Below, in pieces: positions 10,438 through 23,400 of a stretch of 64,000 nucleotides of DNA (position 1 is its first letter; each line of letters begins with the position of its first letter). The translations under genes were made by a program, and so were the position numbers. A model generated the notes under the pieces. It was given only the letters and a program-made list of their open reading frames with translations, ran no database searches and was not told where the DNA came from. The DNA is from Roridomyces roridus (lineage: Eukaryota > Basidiomycota > Agaricomycetes > Agaricales > Mycenaceae): assembly GCA_029378245.1 (NCBI GenBank), contig JARKIF010000002.1, positions 2,852,001 to 2,916,000 on the forward strand, read 5' to 3'.

Positions 10438-11337
10438 ATGAGTGGCATGGCATACTTCCCAAACGTTGGAGACCACCGGAAAGGTGCAACAGCCGCGGCT
10501 TTCGACATTTCATCGACCGTCCTCGCTACGTTGACAGCAGCCTCTGCGTGGGCGCCATTACCTTTCCTGCAAGAAGCCTCTCTGCTGGCACTTACCATCT
10601 TGAATACTGTTCAGGTCAGGAATGACTGGTTGCTTCGCTCAAAGCTGACATTCGTTATCGCGCAGGCCGCCAAAGACAACAAAGAGGCGTTCAAGTCCCT
10701 GGCAAATGACGCGTGCGAACTGGTCTCCGCCATCATATGCGTGTACAACGACTTGGAAAAGGAGGGCGTGGCGCCGTCGCCGAATCTCAAAAAGAATGTT
10801 GAGGATTTGATCAAGTAAACGACTTTCGTTCTCCAAGTGGACACCATGCTTATAGAAAGCAAAGCCTACTTAAAGCCATCAACCAGTTTGCTGTGAAACA
10901 CGTTGGCAAGGGGCCTATGTATCGCATCGTGCGAATGCAGTCGGAGAACCAGAAGATTTCACAATACAGGGCAAAGCTCAAGCAAGCGTTGACTGTCTTT
11001 GGTGTGCGTGCCAGTGTGAGCTAGTCGAAACTCTTGCTCACTCAATTTCTAGATCCAGTCCAGCATCTCCATCCATGAGACTGTCGTCCAGATACTCAAG
11101 GAGTTGAGGGAACGAGATCAGGCTCGGGAGAAGGAAGGCGGTTCTGATCCATCCTCGGGGCCGTCTCCCATACCGTCCGACAGCCCGTTTGCCAACTTGT
11201 CGCGAGGAAACATAACTGGCAACATCACCATCAACACTGTCCACGGAGACCAGGTCTTTAATTCTACCCACAGGAGAACGCACATCGTGGATTCGTTCAA
11301 TGGCAGAAGCTTTAATTCTGAGCAGTCGTGGAGTTGA
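10438..11337 (+). CDS. HeLo/MLKL-type four-helix domain protein with C-terminal Gly/Asn motif
   Basis: Four exons (10438-10614, 10666-10814, 10856-11003, 11053-11337) join in frame to 252 aa. Residues about 15-165 resemble the agaric MLKL_NTD/HeLo-like helical bundle: an N-terminal hydrophobic helix (ISSTVLATLTAASAWAPLPF), ALTILNTVQAAKDNKEAFK, LANDACELVSAI, then KHVGKGPMYRIVRMQSEN and a closing ISIHETVVQILKELRE. A Ser/Pro linker follows (about 175-205). The last 45 residues hold RGNITGNITINTVHGDQVFN and DSFNGRSFNSEQSWS, a polar Gly/Asn/Thr repeat-like tail. In fungi, HeLo-type domains with a C-terminal amyloid signalling motif (as in HET-S) are membrane-disrupting cell-death effectors triggered through a partner that bears the motif at its N-terminus. 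That role here is inference. The domain call rests on recalled family patterns, not a search. Confidence 0.65.
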
Positions 11338-11426
11338 ACTCTGTTGGTTCTAGTCAGCCTGTATCTTGCCTGTATCACTATTGTATGAACTGGAACAATT
11401 GCATTCGAAATGTTACAAAACCGTAA

Positions 11427-13050
11427 TTAATGATACTTGAATAGCCAAGCATGGTCTGCAGACAAGTCGTCAGGCAAACAAAACTTGACCTTCCAAGGCG
11501 CCCACAGTTTGGGTTCTAATTCCTCGTCATCCTCTCGGTCGACGGTAAACAACGACCGTTGGATGCCGACGAGTTGCAGGTGCGCTAAATCAGTGGCTAG
11601 TTCGACCGGGCTGAGAGGCACTGGATCCTCACCGTTGGAAAAGAGATGGAGGAACGAGAGGCGGTGGCACTGCTGTAACTTGGCGAGCTAGGGTGTGCAT
11701 TAGCTTCCAAGCTACGAGCGAGAACGGGAAGCACTCACGAGTGGATACCATGTCCGGACATGTAGATCACTATACCACGGCAGCGAGAGCTGCAGGGCTT
11801 CGAGTTTGGGGGATAGCTTGTCGGCGAGATTGCGAGCCGCTGCCTCGTAGAGGGGCTCGTAACCCGCGTGGAAGCCAAGAACTCGAAGGGAGTCGAGCTC
11901 AGCGATGACCGTCGCGAGAGCCATGGCAACCTCTAATCGCACTCCGGGAAGCCGGACATATAGTCTACGGAGAGACGGGCGTCGAGCGAGAAACTCGGAA
12001 AGAAGAGGGACATGCATCTCCGTCAGCTCTTGATCCCAGTATTCGCACGACAAACGGAACGAGGTGAGGCGGGGGAGCACTGTAGGATCCCTGGGGAGAT
12101 CTGCGAGTAGGGCTGGCTCGATGTGTCCGACTAGAGACAGCGACTCGAGCAAGAGAGCGTGTCGAAAGAGTAGATCGATCCCAACCAGTTCTCCGAATTG
12201 CGGGACGCAAATGTCCAGCTGAGTAAGAGTGTTGCAGATCCTGATGGGCAACAGACCGACGTGCGTGGAGAGGATTACAAGTTCTTCGATAGGGTTCCTG
12301 TCCACTATCTCAGTGATGTCGGTAGGATTCCCGAAGCCACGGTCCCATTCGGCGAATATTTTGTCCCATTTTTGTTCCCGCACATAGAAGAAAGGAATAG
12401 CAGGTTGAAAGAACTTTAAATGGTCGAGGTGACTGAGCGCCGAAGCTGCTGGCATTCTAACGAAAAATCAGACGAATAAGTGGAAAGTTCTGGAACTTAC
12501 GACTGGATTCTGAGATATTTGAGGGTTCGAGGGAGATGGGTAGCAACGGTAGAAAAGTCGGGACAATCTCCAAACCAGTGGAATGCCTGTAGCTGAGGCA
12601 GCGAATGAAGGGCTTGAGCCAGAGTACCTTGATTTTCATGAGCACGGTAGCCCCGAAACCAGGAAGGAGATGTACGATATTCGAAAACAGCAGGTCCAGA
12701 AGTGAAAGCGTGGACCGAAATGGTCTTGATAACGCGGGCGAAGAGAGGGTTGGTGATAATGTGGTGTAGTATCTCCCAGGATCGATTAAGCACGTAGTCT
12801 GAAGTTTCTACCACGTACCTATCGTCTCGCGGTTAGAAAGCCGGAGTGATCGAAGAAAGACGTACCGCTCGTTTTCAGTGTTGAGCATGTAGAAGACGGG
12901 GTCTCCATGCATGAAATATATCTTGATCGTGGCAAACAGGAAGCGGATGGCGATGTCGTGAAGAGTGCGAGACACACCCAGCAACGCGCGTCGGTGGGCT
13001 GGGGGTACAAAACGGACGACCTCTGTCCACATTTCTACAGGGAGAGTCAT
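11427..13050 (-). CDS. F-box / leucine-rich-repeat-like protein
   Basis: Four exons. The start ATG (13048-13050) begins MTLPVEMWTEVVRFVPP, an F-box helix with HRRALLGVSRTLHDIAIRFL. The first intron uses GTACGT and a perfect CTAAC branch and ends just before YVVETSDYVLNRSWEILHHI. Later exons carry irregular LRR-like strands (LPQLQAFHWFGDCPDFSTV, LTQLDICVPQFGELVGI, RPSLRRLYVRLPGVRLEVAM). The stop is at 11427. These proteins are thought to be substrate receptors of SCF ubiquitin ligases; hundreds occur in agaric genomes, usually with no known target. It lies tail to tail with the HeLo-like gene and head to head with the nuclease-helicase gene (89 nt between start codons). Confidence 0.7.
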
Positions 13051-13138
13051 CGGCGATCGCGAGAAGGTTATGAGCCCGATCACGTGCACATCGGCGTGGA
13101 GCCTTTGTTCTCGTGCACAGAATCGTTCTCCATGATTC

Positions 13139-16100
13139 ATGAATCGTCTCTCTGCCACCAACCTCGCTGCGCACCACCACTTGAACTGCGACTTGTATCT
13201 GCACAATGTGTACCACCGCCGTGGCACGCCGTCCGAGGCAAAAGAACCATCGCCTCTTCAAGAGGCGGCTTTCGAGCGAGGCTTAGACTGGGAAGCCTGT
13301 CTTTTGCCTTTTCTCGATGAACAAGATCTTCTGTTAACCATCCCGTCCAATCCGATTGATGCCGACGCGTTGAGTGCCAACCTCGAAGCAGACGACCGCG
13401 ACCATTTCTTCGTGGCCGGGTTGACCTTCTGGCCTCCGGAGCAGCTCAAACAAAAGTTTGGTGCTGCGATACCTGTGAACTTTGGACTGGCAAAGCCGGA
13501 CCTCGTCGAGATAACCCGCACTCCACATGGAATAACGTGGAAAGTTGTGGATGCGAAAGCGTCCAAGGCAGTCAAGGTGAGCATGTCCCGACCTCGTCGC
13601 ATTTCCGTGTCTCACCGAAGCAGTAGACATCCCATCATGTGCAAATTTATTTCTATAGTTTATGCCTATCCTACCTGCTCCCGCAGCCTTTCTTCCAACC
13701 AGCAGGAAGCGCCGCGATCTGGCTCCCTCCGAAAGACGGCTTCGACGCAGATTCGATCCCCTCTTTGGATGACTTGAAGAGTATCAATCTCAGTCTCCTT
13801 GCGCCATCCCTCGACGATTTTCTGTTTCGGCGATTGCCCCAGATTCTCGCACGGGAGCACGACAGCGTCGATTGGCATCTGAACCCCCTCTGTCGCAGTT
13901 GCCCTTTCAAATCAGACTGCGAACAGAGAACAGTTGAAAATGGGGAACTGGGCAGCATTCCCAATATCTCCTTGGCCCAGGTTCGCATCCTGAGAACCCT
14001 TCTTGGGATCTCCCGGGGAATTACGGGTTTAAGACCGGACCATACGGATATTGAGGACTTACACCTCCTTTTGAATGACACCAGCAGGCTCCGCCGTGTA
14101 GGGACTTCATTCCCGAGTACGCTCAAGAAGGCGAAACGCCTTCTAGCGGTACAACCCGCCTCACCGCTTAGTCCTTTAGTAGAAGCAGCAAGGACGAAAG
14201 CCATACAGCTCATACCGCGGCGGAACTTCACTTGTCCCCAACGTGAAGACATCGCAGTGGTCATCTCACTGCTTGTTGACCCCTCATCTTCCAAGAGGGA
14301 AATCGCGGCGTTTTGTATCTCCGTATTCTCGATCATCCCCTCGTTCCAGCCCGACCCGTGCCATGGGCCTGACGCCCTTTTCATTCCCGCACTGAGCGAC
14401 ATTCTTCGACGCATCCTTGATCTCAACACAACCGTCAAACCTGCACCGCTGACGCAGTTCTATGTCTTCTCGACCACCGAGCATGCCGCGCTGCAGGCGC
14501 ATCTTATCGACCGCGCCCTGACATCAATGCCCCCAGCTAGCGAGAATCTGCGCCTGTGCATTGGTGCGCTTGCCCAGGGAGCCTCGCTCCTGCAAACAAC
14601 CTTTCAGCCTTTGCTACTCTCTGGAACCCTTCTGGACTTTATGACAAAGGGTCGCCGGTCCAAGCATGAGCTGCAAACATGTCTGGAGCGCATGGACCTC
14701 CCCACCGATGGGACGGTAGAAGAGCTTCGGCAGCGCATACAGGACGAAATCCTACGGTTACAGGCAGAAGGTGGCCGAGGAAACAATGGTGCTGACGACA
14801 GACGGACGGAATTGGGACAGCTAGCGCGCGTAGTTGCTCTCAAAAACGTGATCGAGAGCCTCTTGGCATTGCCCATTCCGGGATCGTGGGATCTCACGGA
14901 ATGTGCCTTTCTCCTTCTCCCTTCGTCCTCTCCAGACCGCAAATGCCCTACCGACGAGGATGTCTTTGACACCTATCGGAACAATGGGAGTCTTGAAGTC
15001 TTGGAGGATAGGTTAGAACAGCGGAACGCAACCATTTACGCTGTTCTCCAAAACATGCGGGCCCGGATTTCGGCCACCGGTACCCGCCTTCTTGTCAACG
15101 ACGCTCGTATTTTGACAGCCAATTTCATGGACCTTTGCCATGAAGATCACCTGCGAAAACTTTTTTTTATGCAGCAGGTATGTAGACGTGTCACTACCTC
15201 AACTCACAACCGCTGAGATGCCTACAGTTTGAAGTTCTGGCCAAATTGACCGAACTCTGGAAAGCACGCATTGAAGGCTGCCCAGACGCTCCCGTTCTCG
15301 AATACAAAGCAACTGTTCAGGGCAAGAAAGGGCTAGAACATGTGTTCTATCTCGTTTCCGGGGGCATCGATTCGCCTGGTGGGGACAGTGCATTCTACAA
15401 CTATATCCTGTGCGAGGATGGTACCCGCTCAGGACAACTCCCGGTCGAGGCCTTGTACGACGATCTGAGCGTTTCTGGCCTTCTGTTTCCGCTTAACAAG
15501 TACACGCGAGCTAAATGGAACACCCAGAACCCCATCGTACAGCAAAACCTTTTGGTTGCTGATCTTCGGGATGTTGCCGTGGACGGCCAACGAACCAAGG
15601 TTGTACTACAGACTTGGGGTGGCCTGGGCATCTGCTTGGCTCCCGGACGCTATTACCGGTTTTCACCACGTTTGGTGGACTTTAACCTTACCAAGGTCCT
15701 TTCGACCCTTTTGGAACTTGATATGCGGTTCAGCGCTAGCGAGGATGGATACCTCGACGTCCCTTTCTTGCAACTCATCTTGGAACCCAGGTCGTTTGGG
15801 GAAGATCCCGATTTCGCTGAGCGAGGCAAGGAGCTGGTCAAGGTAGAGAATACCATACAGAGCATGTTTCGGGAACTGCGGGACTTGGCTGGGAGGGAAC
15901 ATGTTGCTGGGGCGTTGGTGCTGAAACCCTCTCAGCATCGCGCAGTGCAACGTATTCTCTCCAGTCGCTTATCTGTCTTGTGGGGCCCACCGGTAGGATA
16001 TTATACTATTCACATTCATCGATCCCTGAGCAATGCTCCAGGGAACCGGGAAGACATATACGATTGCCCTTGCGTTGCTCCGCCTCTTGGAGGTTCAACA

Positions 16101-17720
16101 TCGACTCGGCGAGAAGAAGCGCAAGATCATCTTCATAACTGCCATGACGCATGCAGCTATTGAAGCTGTTCTTAACAAGTTATCACACCTCAAGACGTGT
16201 TATCGGTCGATTGAGTCCCTGCCTGTCGACTGGTTGGACCATACACAGATTGAACACGTTCTGAAGGGTAACGACCATCCCGCCCCGTCCAAGTCCGACC
16301 CTTCGGCCAGCCTTATTTACGCGGGGACTGTGTATCAGGTGGGTTTCAGTTCATTTAGACATTTGCTCGGCTTGATATCCTTGCAGCTATATAACTTTAC
16401 CAAGCGTCACTCTTTTGAGGTTGATATGTGCATCATTGACGAAGCTGGTCAGCTGGCTTTGAGCTCTGCGGCGCTGGTCCTTCGTTCCCTCAGCTCGTCG
16501 GGAAGAATAGTTGTTGCGGGCGATTCCGAGCAGCTCGCCCCCATACTGACAGCCCAGTATCCACAGCTCAAATCGCGCCTCCTATTTGGATCGATATTGG
16601 ATTGCCTCATGCATCTTTCCAAACTTCCTTCACCGAGTCGCAAAGAATCGCAGCCCCCTCTATCTCCGACGCTCAGTGATTACTCGGGCATGTCATCTTC
16701 GCAAGGGACTATAGTTCAATTGACTGAGAATTTCCGGTGTGTTTGAATCAAAATGAAAGGTTTTCGCGATTGATATTCGTCCAGCTTGAATCCGGACCTA
16801 GGGGAATTTGTGTCCACCATCTATTCCCGGGCCTTCAAACCCCAGAAGGTACAAGCGAAACAGCTCGCCAAGCAGCTCAAGTCTATCGAGCAAGATGTTG
16901 GACGGGATCTCGGTGTTGACCCACAGGTTCTGCTTGATGTGCAGAATTTCTTGCTCGCCTTGTCGAATGTCATGTTACGAAAGCCACAAACAGTTCTTCG
17001 ACCGCCACCCATCACACTCAAGCAGAATGCTCCGCTCGAGATGCAAGACATGCTCACACCTACGCCAATCTCTCTTGCACTCGTGCGCTTAGAGACGGAC
17101 AGTAGCCAACCGGAAGGGGTAGGCTATGAAGCACATGTGCGAGGGGAGGCCGCGCTCGCTGCTGCTCTGATCACGTGCATACGACGGTGCTCTCCGGGCG
17201 AAGATATATTCGTGGCGACTCCGCACAGGATCCAGCGACAAACGGTCAAGGCTGCCTTGCAGCAGAATGATCTAGTCCGAGAGATGGAGGCTCTCGCCTT
17301 GGATGAATCTAGCAGAGGCAAAGTGACGGTGGATACCGTGGAGCGCCTGCAAGGTTTGAGATCAGCTCGGCCCAACATACCTATACTGACACGAGCTTTC
17401 AAGGATCGGAGGCTGGGTTTGTTATCTGTTTATTTTCATTGCCCCCATCCGCTGCTTCAGATCTTGGATTTTTGTTGGAACGCAGAAGGCTGAACGTAGC
17501 CATCAGTCGAGCCAAGACACTCTGCATCCTCGTAGCATCCCCAGCAGTTCTTCGACCTCATGTGAGCGTCTTGGCTGACGAGGGGAATGCCAAGGGGTAC
17601 ACATTTCTGAGGTAACTACCTCTTACAATTATTTGTCCGATGCTCATGGACCATTCCTGCAGAGCTTTCGAGGACCGGGCATGGTCTGCGACCATCCGCG
17701 TGGATGTGGATAATTTTTAA
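13139..17720 (+). CDS. RecB/Cas4-like nuclease fused to DNA2/NAM7-type SF1 helicase
   Basis: Eight exons (13139-13576, 13627-15177, 15228-15992, 16042-16338, 16387-16736, 16785-17353, 17404-17611, 17663-17720) join to 4236 nt, 1411 aa, all introns 48-51 nt. N-terminal nuclease: AFERGLDWE helix, KPDLVEI, then VVDAKASKAVK (the D...DxK core) and the cysteine set LNC...CRSCPFKSDC, which could hold an iron-sulfur cluster as in Cas4/AddB. A middle region of about 700 residues has no clear motif except a TWGGLGICLAPGRYYRF block. Helicase motifs: GPPGTGKTYT (Walker A, split by an intron), DEAGQ (II), VVAGDSEQLAPI (III), LTENFR (IV), VDTVERLQGSEAGFVI (V), NVAISRAK (VI). The order matches bacterial TM0106-type nuclease-helicases. 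Role in DNA or RNA processing is inferred. Confidence 0.8.
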
Positions 17721-17747
17721 TTGCAAAGAATGTACAATGAGGTTTAC

Positions 17748-18957
17748 TTAAATATTCAAGGCCTTTTTGGCGAGCTGCCAAGAAGCGAGGGATATAGCAT
17801 GGGTGGGAACCTGCGGAGATTAAAGACTTGGTAGCGGAACCGGAGGGCCGTGGGCTTACCTGCTTGAACAAGCCAAGACCAAGGCCGGTGAAGAAACCTC
17901 GCCACCCATTGGCCTTCCACACAGATTGCACGGTTTCTCGGAATCCAATCATACGGTTGGGCGTCCCTTTGCCGCTAGCTTGTTGTGTGCGACGAATAAC
18001 TTCTAGCGGATAAGTGAAGACTTGAGAGACTGTGCCTGCGATGGCTCCCACGACGAGATGTATTCGCGTTTGATTCGCCTGTAGCGTTGCGGGAGATAAT
18101 CGTGCTCGCGCTTCGGCATTGAGGGATTCCCATACGAAGAAAATGCCTCCTCGGTAAGGTATTGTGCCCAGCAACGAGACCGTAAAGCCACGATAAAAAT
18201 GAAGAAAAGGAAACAAGCCAGTGATCCCGCCAGACGAACGGCCTTCAGCCATGATTCCGCGAATGGCACTCCATGGGGTCGGTCGATCGCCAGATTTGAT
18301 TGTCTCAACCGCAAGTCGGACTCGGATAAGCTCAAACGGATATGTGAGTGGCATAGCGGACATTCCTTGTTTTCTCTCTCAGCATTTGATGGATGACCGG
18401 ACAAATGCGGACACTCACCCGTTATGGCACCTGCAGTCAGCCTTCGGACGGATGTATGGGATTCGGGGGTGGGCATAAGCCACTGTGGGTTGCATTAGTT
18501 CCGGTAAAACCGCAGTCGTGAGTGACTGAGACCTGGGTAACTTTCTCGTATACGGTGTAGCCAACGGCGGCGTGCGGTATGGCCCGCGCAAGCGTCAGGG
18601 TGTGGCCTTGATAGAGACCCCGAAAGCCCTGGTTCTGTGCAATATACTGCAAAGCCTGCGGCACTCCTCTCCAAGAACCTGCACAAGACCACTAAGCACT
18701 CGAGTAGACACACGACTGCGAGACGGGTTACCGGAAAACCGCATGAATTCTGCATTGTGTGTTTGCAAGAGGATCTTGACTCGTTCCAAAGGAGCAACCG
18801 TGGTTTTTGCCTAATTCAAAAGGCCTTCTGGGTTACTCAGTGGAGACATAAACGAGCCAACCGAACAAATACGGACCAGTCCACCGGCGAACCCTCCAGC
18901 TAATGCAGAGCGCACAAGGAACTCGGTTTCAGAGAACCGAGTCTGTTCCTTGGTCAT
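17748..18957 (-). CDS. LEU5: mitochondrial carrier family protein, LEU5/SLC25A16-like (CoA transporter type)
   Basis: The start (18955-18957) gives MTKEQTRFSETEFLVRSALAGG. The three carrier signatures are visible: VAPLERVKILLQ in repeat 1, YPFELIRVRL in repeat 2 and YPLEVIRRTQQ in repeat 3, each of the P-x-D/E-x-x-K/R type. Glycine-rich even helices are present, with GFRGLYQGH and GWRGFFTGLGLGLFKQ. The last exon ends HAISLASWQLAKKALNI. Five or more introns of about 50 nt are used. The APLERVKILLQTHNAEF stretch and the overall pattern are closest in my memory to yeast Leu5p and human SLC25A16, which supply mitochondria with coenzyme A from the cytosol. The inner mitochondrial membrane is the expected site. 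Carrier family is certain; substrate is inferred. Confidence 0.75.
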
Positions 18958-19366
18958 GGATGTAGGAAAAGAAAGGGGATGCGGTCATATTTGACGGCCG
19001 GATCTCGGCCTCAAAAATGTATCGAACAAGTGTGATAAGATACAAAGCGTAGCTACAGACGGTTGGACAATGCGGCCAGTTGCTGGCGATTCAAGGGCAT
19101 AACACGCGGCTCCCCATTCAAAACGTATGAGGAATAATGGAGGCATGAAAAAACCGGGAGACTGTTCAGGTGGTCTGGCAGGAATGAGAGACTTTTGTGG
19201 TTGTTGTGGTCGCACGGCGGCAGCCGCAGACTACGAAAGAGAGGCCGCGTGGGCTTTGGAGGCGGGCTGCTATGGATGTTAGATGAATGCTGAGGACGAG
19301 ATAAATCTAGCCGCACGGTGGAGGTTGCATGAGGGTTTCCAAAGCAGAAAGCGCCCTGCGACTGCT

Positions 19367-20268
19367 TCAGTGGGAGTCTCGCAAATAAGAAGTACCATAC
19401 TCTTCTGTCTGTTGATTGCCAACGTCGAGAAGCGGACGCGTCCGGATGGCGTCGAATGCCGATATATTTCGAACGAGTTCAAAGTGATGGAATGCCTCGT
19501 CAAAGGGGCCTTCGTCTGGTCCTTGCCCGGCTGCATCGTCCATCATCCGGCGAAATTCCTCCAATTCACTGTCATCAGTCGGTCTCGAATTCCACAGTCG
19601 CCATATGTTGGCTGGGCCGGTAGACACCAGGCGCGAAATTCGGCCTTCATCCAAGCCTGATTCCTGCTCGGTGTCAAGAATGCCCACCATCTTCTTCAAT
19701 CCCTCCACGAAATGCGCTAGTTGGAAGGCCTGGATCGTCGCGAGTCGAGATAGAAATTGGCTGGTGTTGATGTGATAGAATGAATGGCAAACGGTGAAAT
19801 TGCCGACCTTTGTTGGTATTCACTTGAGAGGGAACAAAACTTGGCGAAACGATAGGCAGCTCGCCGTATGCGCACCGACTCGGAGGCAGATGGGCTGCGA
19901 CCGGTTTAGAAAGGCCAAGGGTAATTGAGTGGCCAAACTGACCAACCAGTGACTCCTTCTTCCACCAATAGCCGAAACACAACGGGCTCGAGCGCCTCCA
20001 CAGTGGAACGCGTCTGCGAGAGAAATTTGATCACATATGAAGTTGTGGTGTCGGGGCTCGACTCTTCGTCAAAGAACTCTTCGCCCAAGGGCCCGAAAGA
20101 GTTTTCGGCAACAGTTCGCAAAACAAAAATGCGGTGGGCGAGGAACACGGCATGAAAGGAACGAGAGGTCAACACCAAGGATCCCAGCGAAGCGAAATCG
20201 GTAGAATACGACAAAAGTTCACGGAGCAGTGTCGGCGTCTGAATTTCTGTGTGCAAACGAGGAGGCAT
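19367..20268 (-). CDS. F-box-like protein
   Basis: Three exons (19943-20268, 19808-19894, 19367-19760) join to 807 nt, 268 aa. The start is MPPRLHTEIQTPTLLRELL; the next stretch STDFASLGSLVLTSRSFHAVF is a degenerate F-box-like helix pair typical of fungal proteins. It is followed by helical segments (SQTRSTVEALEPVVFRLL, FAKFCSLSSEYQQSQFL, ATIQAFQLAHFVEGLKK). The introns are 48 and 47 nt. It shares a 147-nt divergent promoter with the TRAPPC11 gene. Additional exons toward 19050 cannot be ruled out because a splice donor GTACTT lies near the stop. Target and function are unknown. Confidence 0.6.
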
Positions 20269-20415
20269 GAGGAAAACAAACTAGGGCATGTTGGTGGTTG
20301 AGGTCAAAGAGGGTCAAAGATAGTTCTGGCGCATCACTGTCCGCTGATCGACCTCAACTCCCACTCAAAGAGGAGATACTACAGTCTGACTGCGGGAGAA
20401 TAACTCGCAGCGACC

Positions 20416-23400
20416 ATGAACTCCTATCCCGCTGAGCTGCTGGCCCAACTGGCACCCGTCATGTTTGTCGCTGGTCTCGAGCCACCACCGGCCGTCGCGG
20501 CAGTCCAGAGCCCTACCACGCCTTCCACTCCAAAGGCCCAACAAGATCCCTTCGCGCTGCTCACAAGCCGTCTCCGGGAGGCTTTACTAGCACAACGCAA
20601 GGTGGCCATATGGCAGCCTGAAAAGTCCAAGGTTTTCCAAGTAATACCTGTTGACCAGGCCGTGCGTTTTCCACCACGCAAGTTGGTGCCCCAGGATGAC
20701 CCACAGTACTCGACTGCACACTCACCTCTTTCCCCTCTGACTCCATCCTCGCCGCTACATCCCGACGGTCTCATTGCACCAATATGGATACGCAAGCACA
20801 CAACACTGGTTCCCTCCGTTTTCGTCATGTTCTTGCGAATATACGAATACCCTCCACACACTCCGCGTTCTCCCCTCGACGCGCCCGATCCCGAACGTGA
20901 ACGCGACCGGGAGTTGGAAGAACGCAAGCGTGACACGGAGCTTGCTGCAGATGTCGCGCTTCGGAAGAAAAGTACGAACGAGCGCAACATTAAACTGACC
21001 GTGGTTCTCATGGCCAGTAGGCGGCTGCTAGGTACGCAATGCAACTTCTCTTCGAGGCCTTGGCTCTTATTGCACCAGACGATTCCTCTCTCGACGCACG
21101 CCTGACTTTCATCCGTCGGCAAAGTGGTTTGGACTCCCGTGCCGCACTCTTTGTCCTCAGTCCGGTCAGCCAGGCAGAGCTGGGCGAATTTGTCAAGAGG
21201 TTCGCGCACCCGTCCATAAACCAATGGCACCTCCGTGATCTTCTACAGTCTCCAGCAGGCACTCTACGAACCCGCCCTAGATTATTATACTGCGCACTCT
21301 AAACGAGTACGGCGGAAGCGTAACAGACACTCGCAAGCTGTTTCTTCCTATCCGACCCCACATACCCCGCTAGGCACCCCTGGCCTAGGTCGCCCTCTGC
21401 GACCGGAAGGGTGGACAGTCAGATACGAGTACAAAATGGCTTGCTTCGCCGAGTTTCGTGGAGAAGACGATATTGCTCTCAAGTTGGGCCTCTTTCAGAT
21501 ATCGAGATGCTCTTTCTTATGGTCTTTTGCAGGCACTACCAGGACGCTTATGCCATGCTCGTAATTATGTTTGGATCAACAGCGATTCTTCCTCCGCGTA
21601 CCAAGCGTTGGGCTGAGGCCAAGGTGTTGGCCGATTGCATAAACATCAAGGTGGCCAAACTATACCTCTACAACAACGAGCACGCGTTGGCTCTGTCGCA
21701 TCACAACACGCATATCCGTAAATTCGGAGACTTTTCCCGCGGCTGGGGTATCGGCGAGGAAACGTTCGAATTTTGGAGTTGGATTGCCCGACAGTATGTT
21801 GCTGCGCTCGACGTTTGACACCAATATTCATTAAACAGGCACCGCATCCTAGCTGAACTTTTAGAACATGGTACCCAATCGAAATTGGTGATTCCTGACC
21901 ACCGACCCGTCAATCCCGCACTCGCCATACCCCCAAGATCTTCAACCGCTGCACCCACCACCACCCTAGAAGTAGAAGCTATGCGGACCATGGGCATCAA
22001 CCCTAGTCATGCACTCCAGCACCCTGGCTACTATTATTATATGGCCGCGAAATGTACAGAAGCAAGACGCGAACGATTCCTGGCTGCGGCGGAAGCAGAG
22101 GTGAGACTGAACCCGACCAATGTCATACTTCTATTCACGCAAAGCTCTTAGGAGAATTCGCCTTCCACCACGTCACCTGGGTTCACCAATGAAAAGAAGG
22201 TTGATCACCTTACGCTCATACTGGAGGTAGAATCACTCTTCGGCTGATTCCAGTCTCGTGCTTACGATAGATTACAGTTGTATACAAAGGCGTACGAGCT
22301 CTTCAAGAAGTATGCCCCGGCCAATGCTCAGAACCAAAATCAAGGGCGCCTGACGCTCTGGATTGCGTACCGGATTGGTCAAACGTACTACGAGTCGGGT
22401 AAATTCGACATGGCTGTTAGGTACATGAAAAGGCCCTACGATCTATGCTCAGTCGATGAATGCCCCATTTTTAGGTTTTTCGAACGGATAGCCAAGAGCT
22501 ATCGTCGTGAGAAATGGGGTTTGTTGCTCCGACCTCTGCTCTCGACGTGGTATGCATGCGCTCAGCGCCTGGGCGACGTAGAACTCAGCATAAGACTTTT
22601 GGTGGAGATGCTGGGTTATGGTAAGCACCTTAAGCATCGCTCATCTTCTCTCTGACTTGGTTTACAGGGGTTGAAGAATCCGAAGACCCTGCTTCTTTAG
22701 AAGAAGACTTGTTGGCGGTTTTGAAGGTTTGAGCCCTCCTACTCGATAATGTCTTCTCACCACCGTTCTTGAAGAGTTCAGTACCTTCAACACCAGATCC
22801 CGAGCCCATGGTCATTGACCTCGAGGAATCCCAGCCAATGTGTAAGCTCAAGATGATGCTTGTGTTCCTCTGACTCACGTCTGTTCCAGTCACCTCGAGC
22901 GTCGTGTTCTGGGTCGCAGAAGTCAAAGTCGGGGAGCCAGCCGCATTCCAACTCTGTCTGACCGCACCAACGAGCGCTACCATAGCATCGCTACCGTTCG
23001 TATCATTAAATATCCAATTTTCTGGGAATCTTCCCTCGATCACCGTGCGCCACGTCTCCGACACAGCTTCTTCCTCAGTGCAACGAATCGATTTGGGGCA
23101 TATCTCGCCTTCTGTTACCGAGCCTTGCGCAACAGGAAACCTTCGGTGGAAAGCTGGCGAGTCCATCGTGTTCACCGGGACATTATCGTCAGACATTCCG
23201 ACGTCGTCCAAGGTTCTTTCGGCATTCATCCCGACATCACAGCCACTGATTTTTTGATCCGTAGATCTCTCAAATCATGCTCACGCTTGCGGAAGGCCCG
23301 TGGACAATTCAGATCCCTTTTGAAACCTCATCTCGCGGAGATGGATATGTAGCCGCGCGGTGGCTCAGCTCGATCAACCCTCCGCGATTTATTCCAGTCA

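Noticed and set aside
12907..13320. A 137-aa plus-strand frame across the divergent promoter at 13.05-13.14 kb
   Set aside because: It overlaps coding exons of both flanking genes in other frames and has no conserved motif.
17354..17403. Second intron or frameshift near helicase motif V
   Set aside because: Using the acceptor CAAG at 17403 gives VERLQGSEAGFVICLFSLPP in one frame straight into motif VI, so no break is needed.
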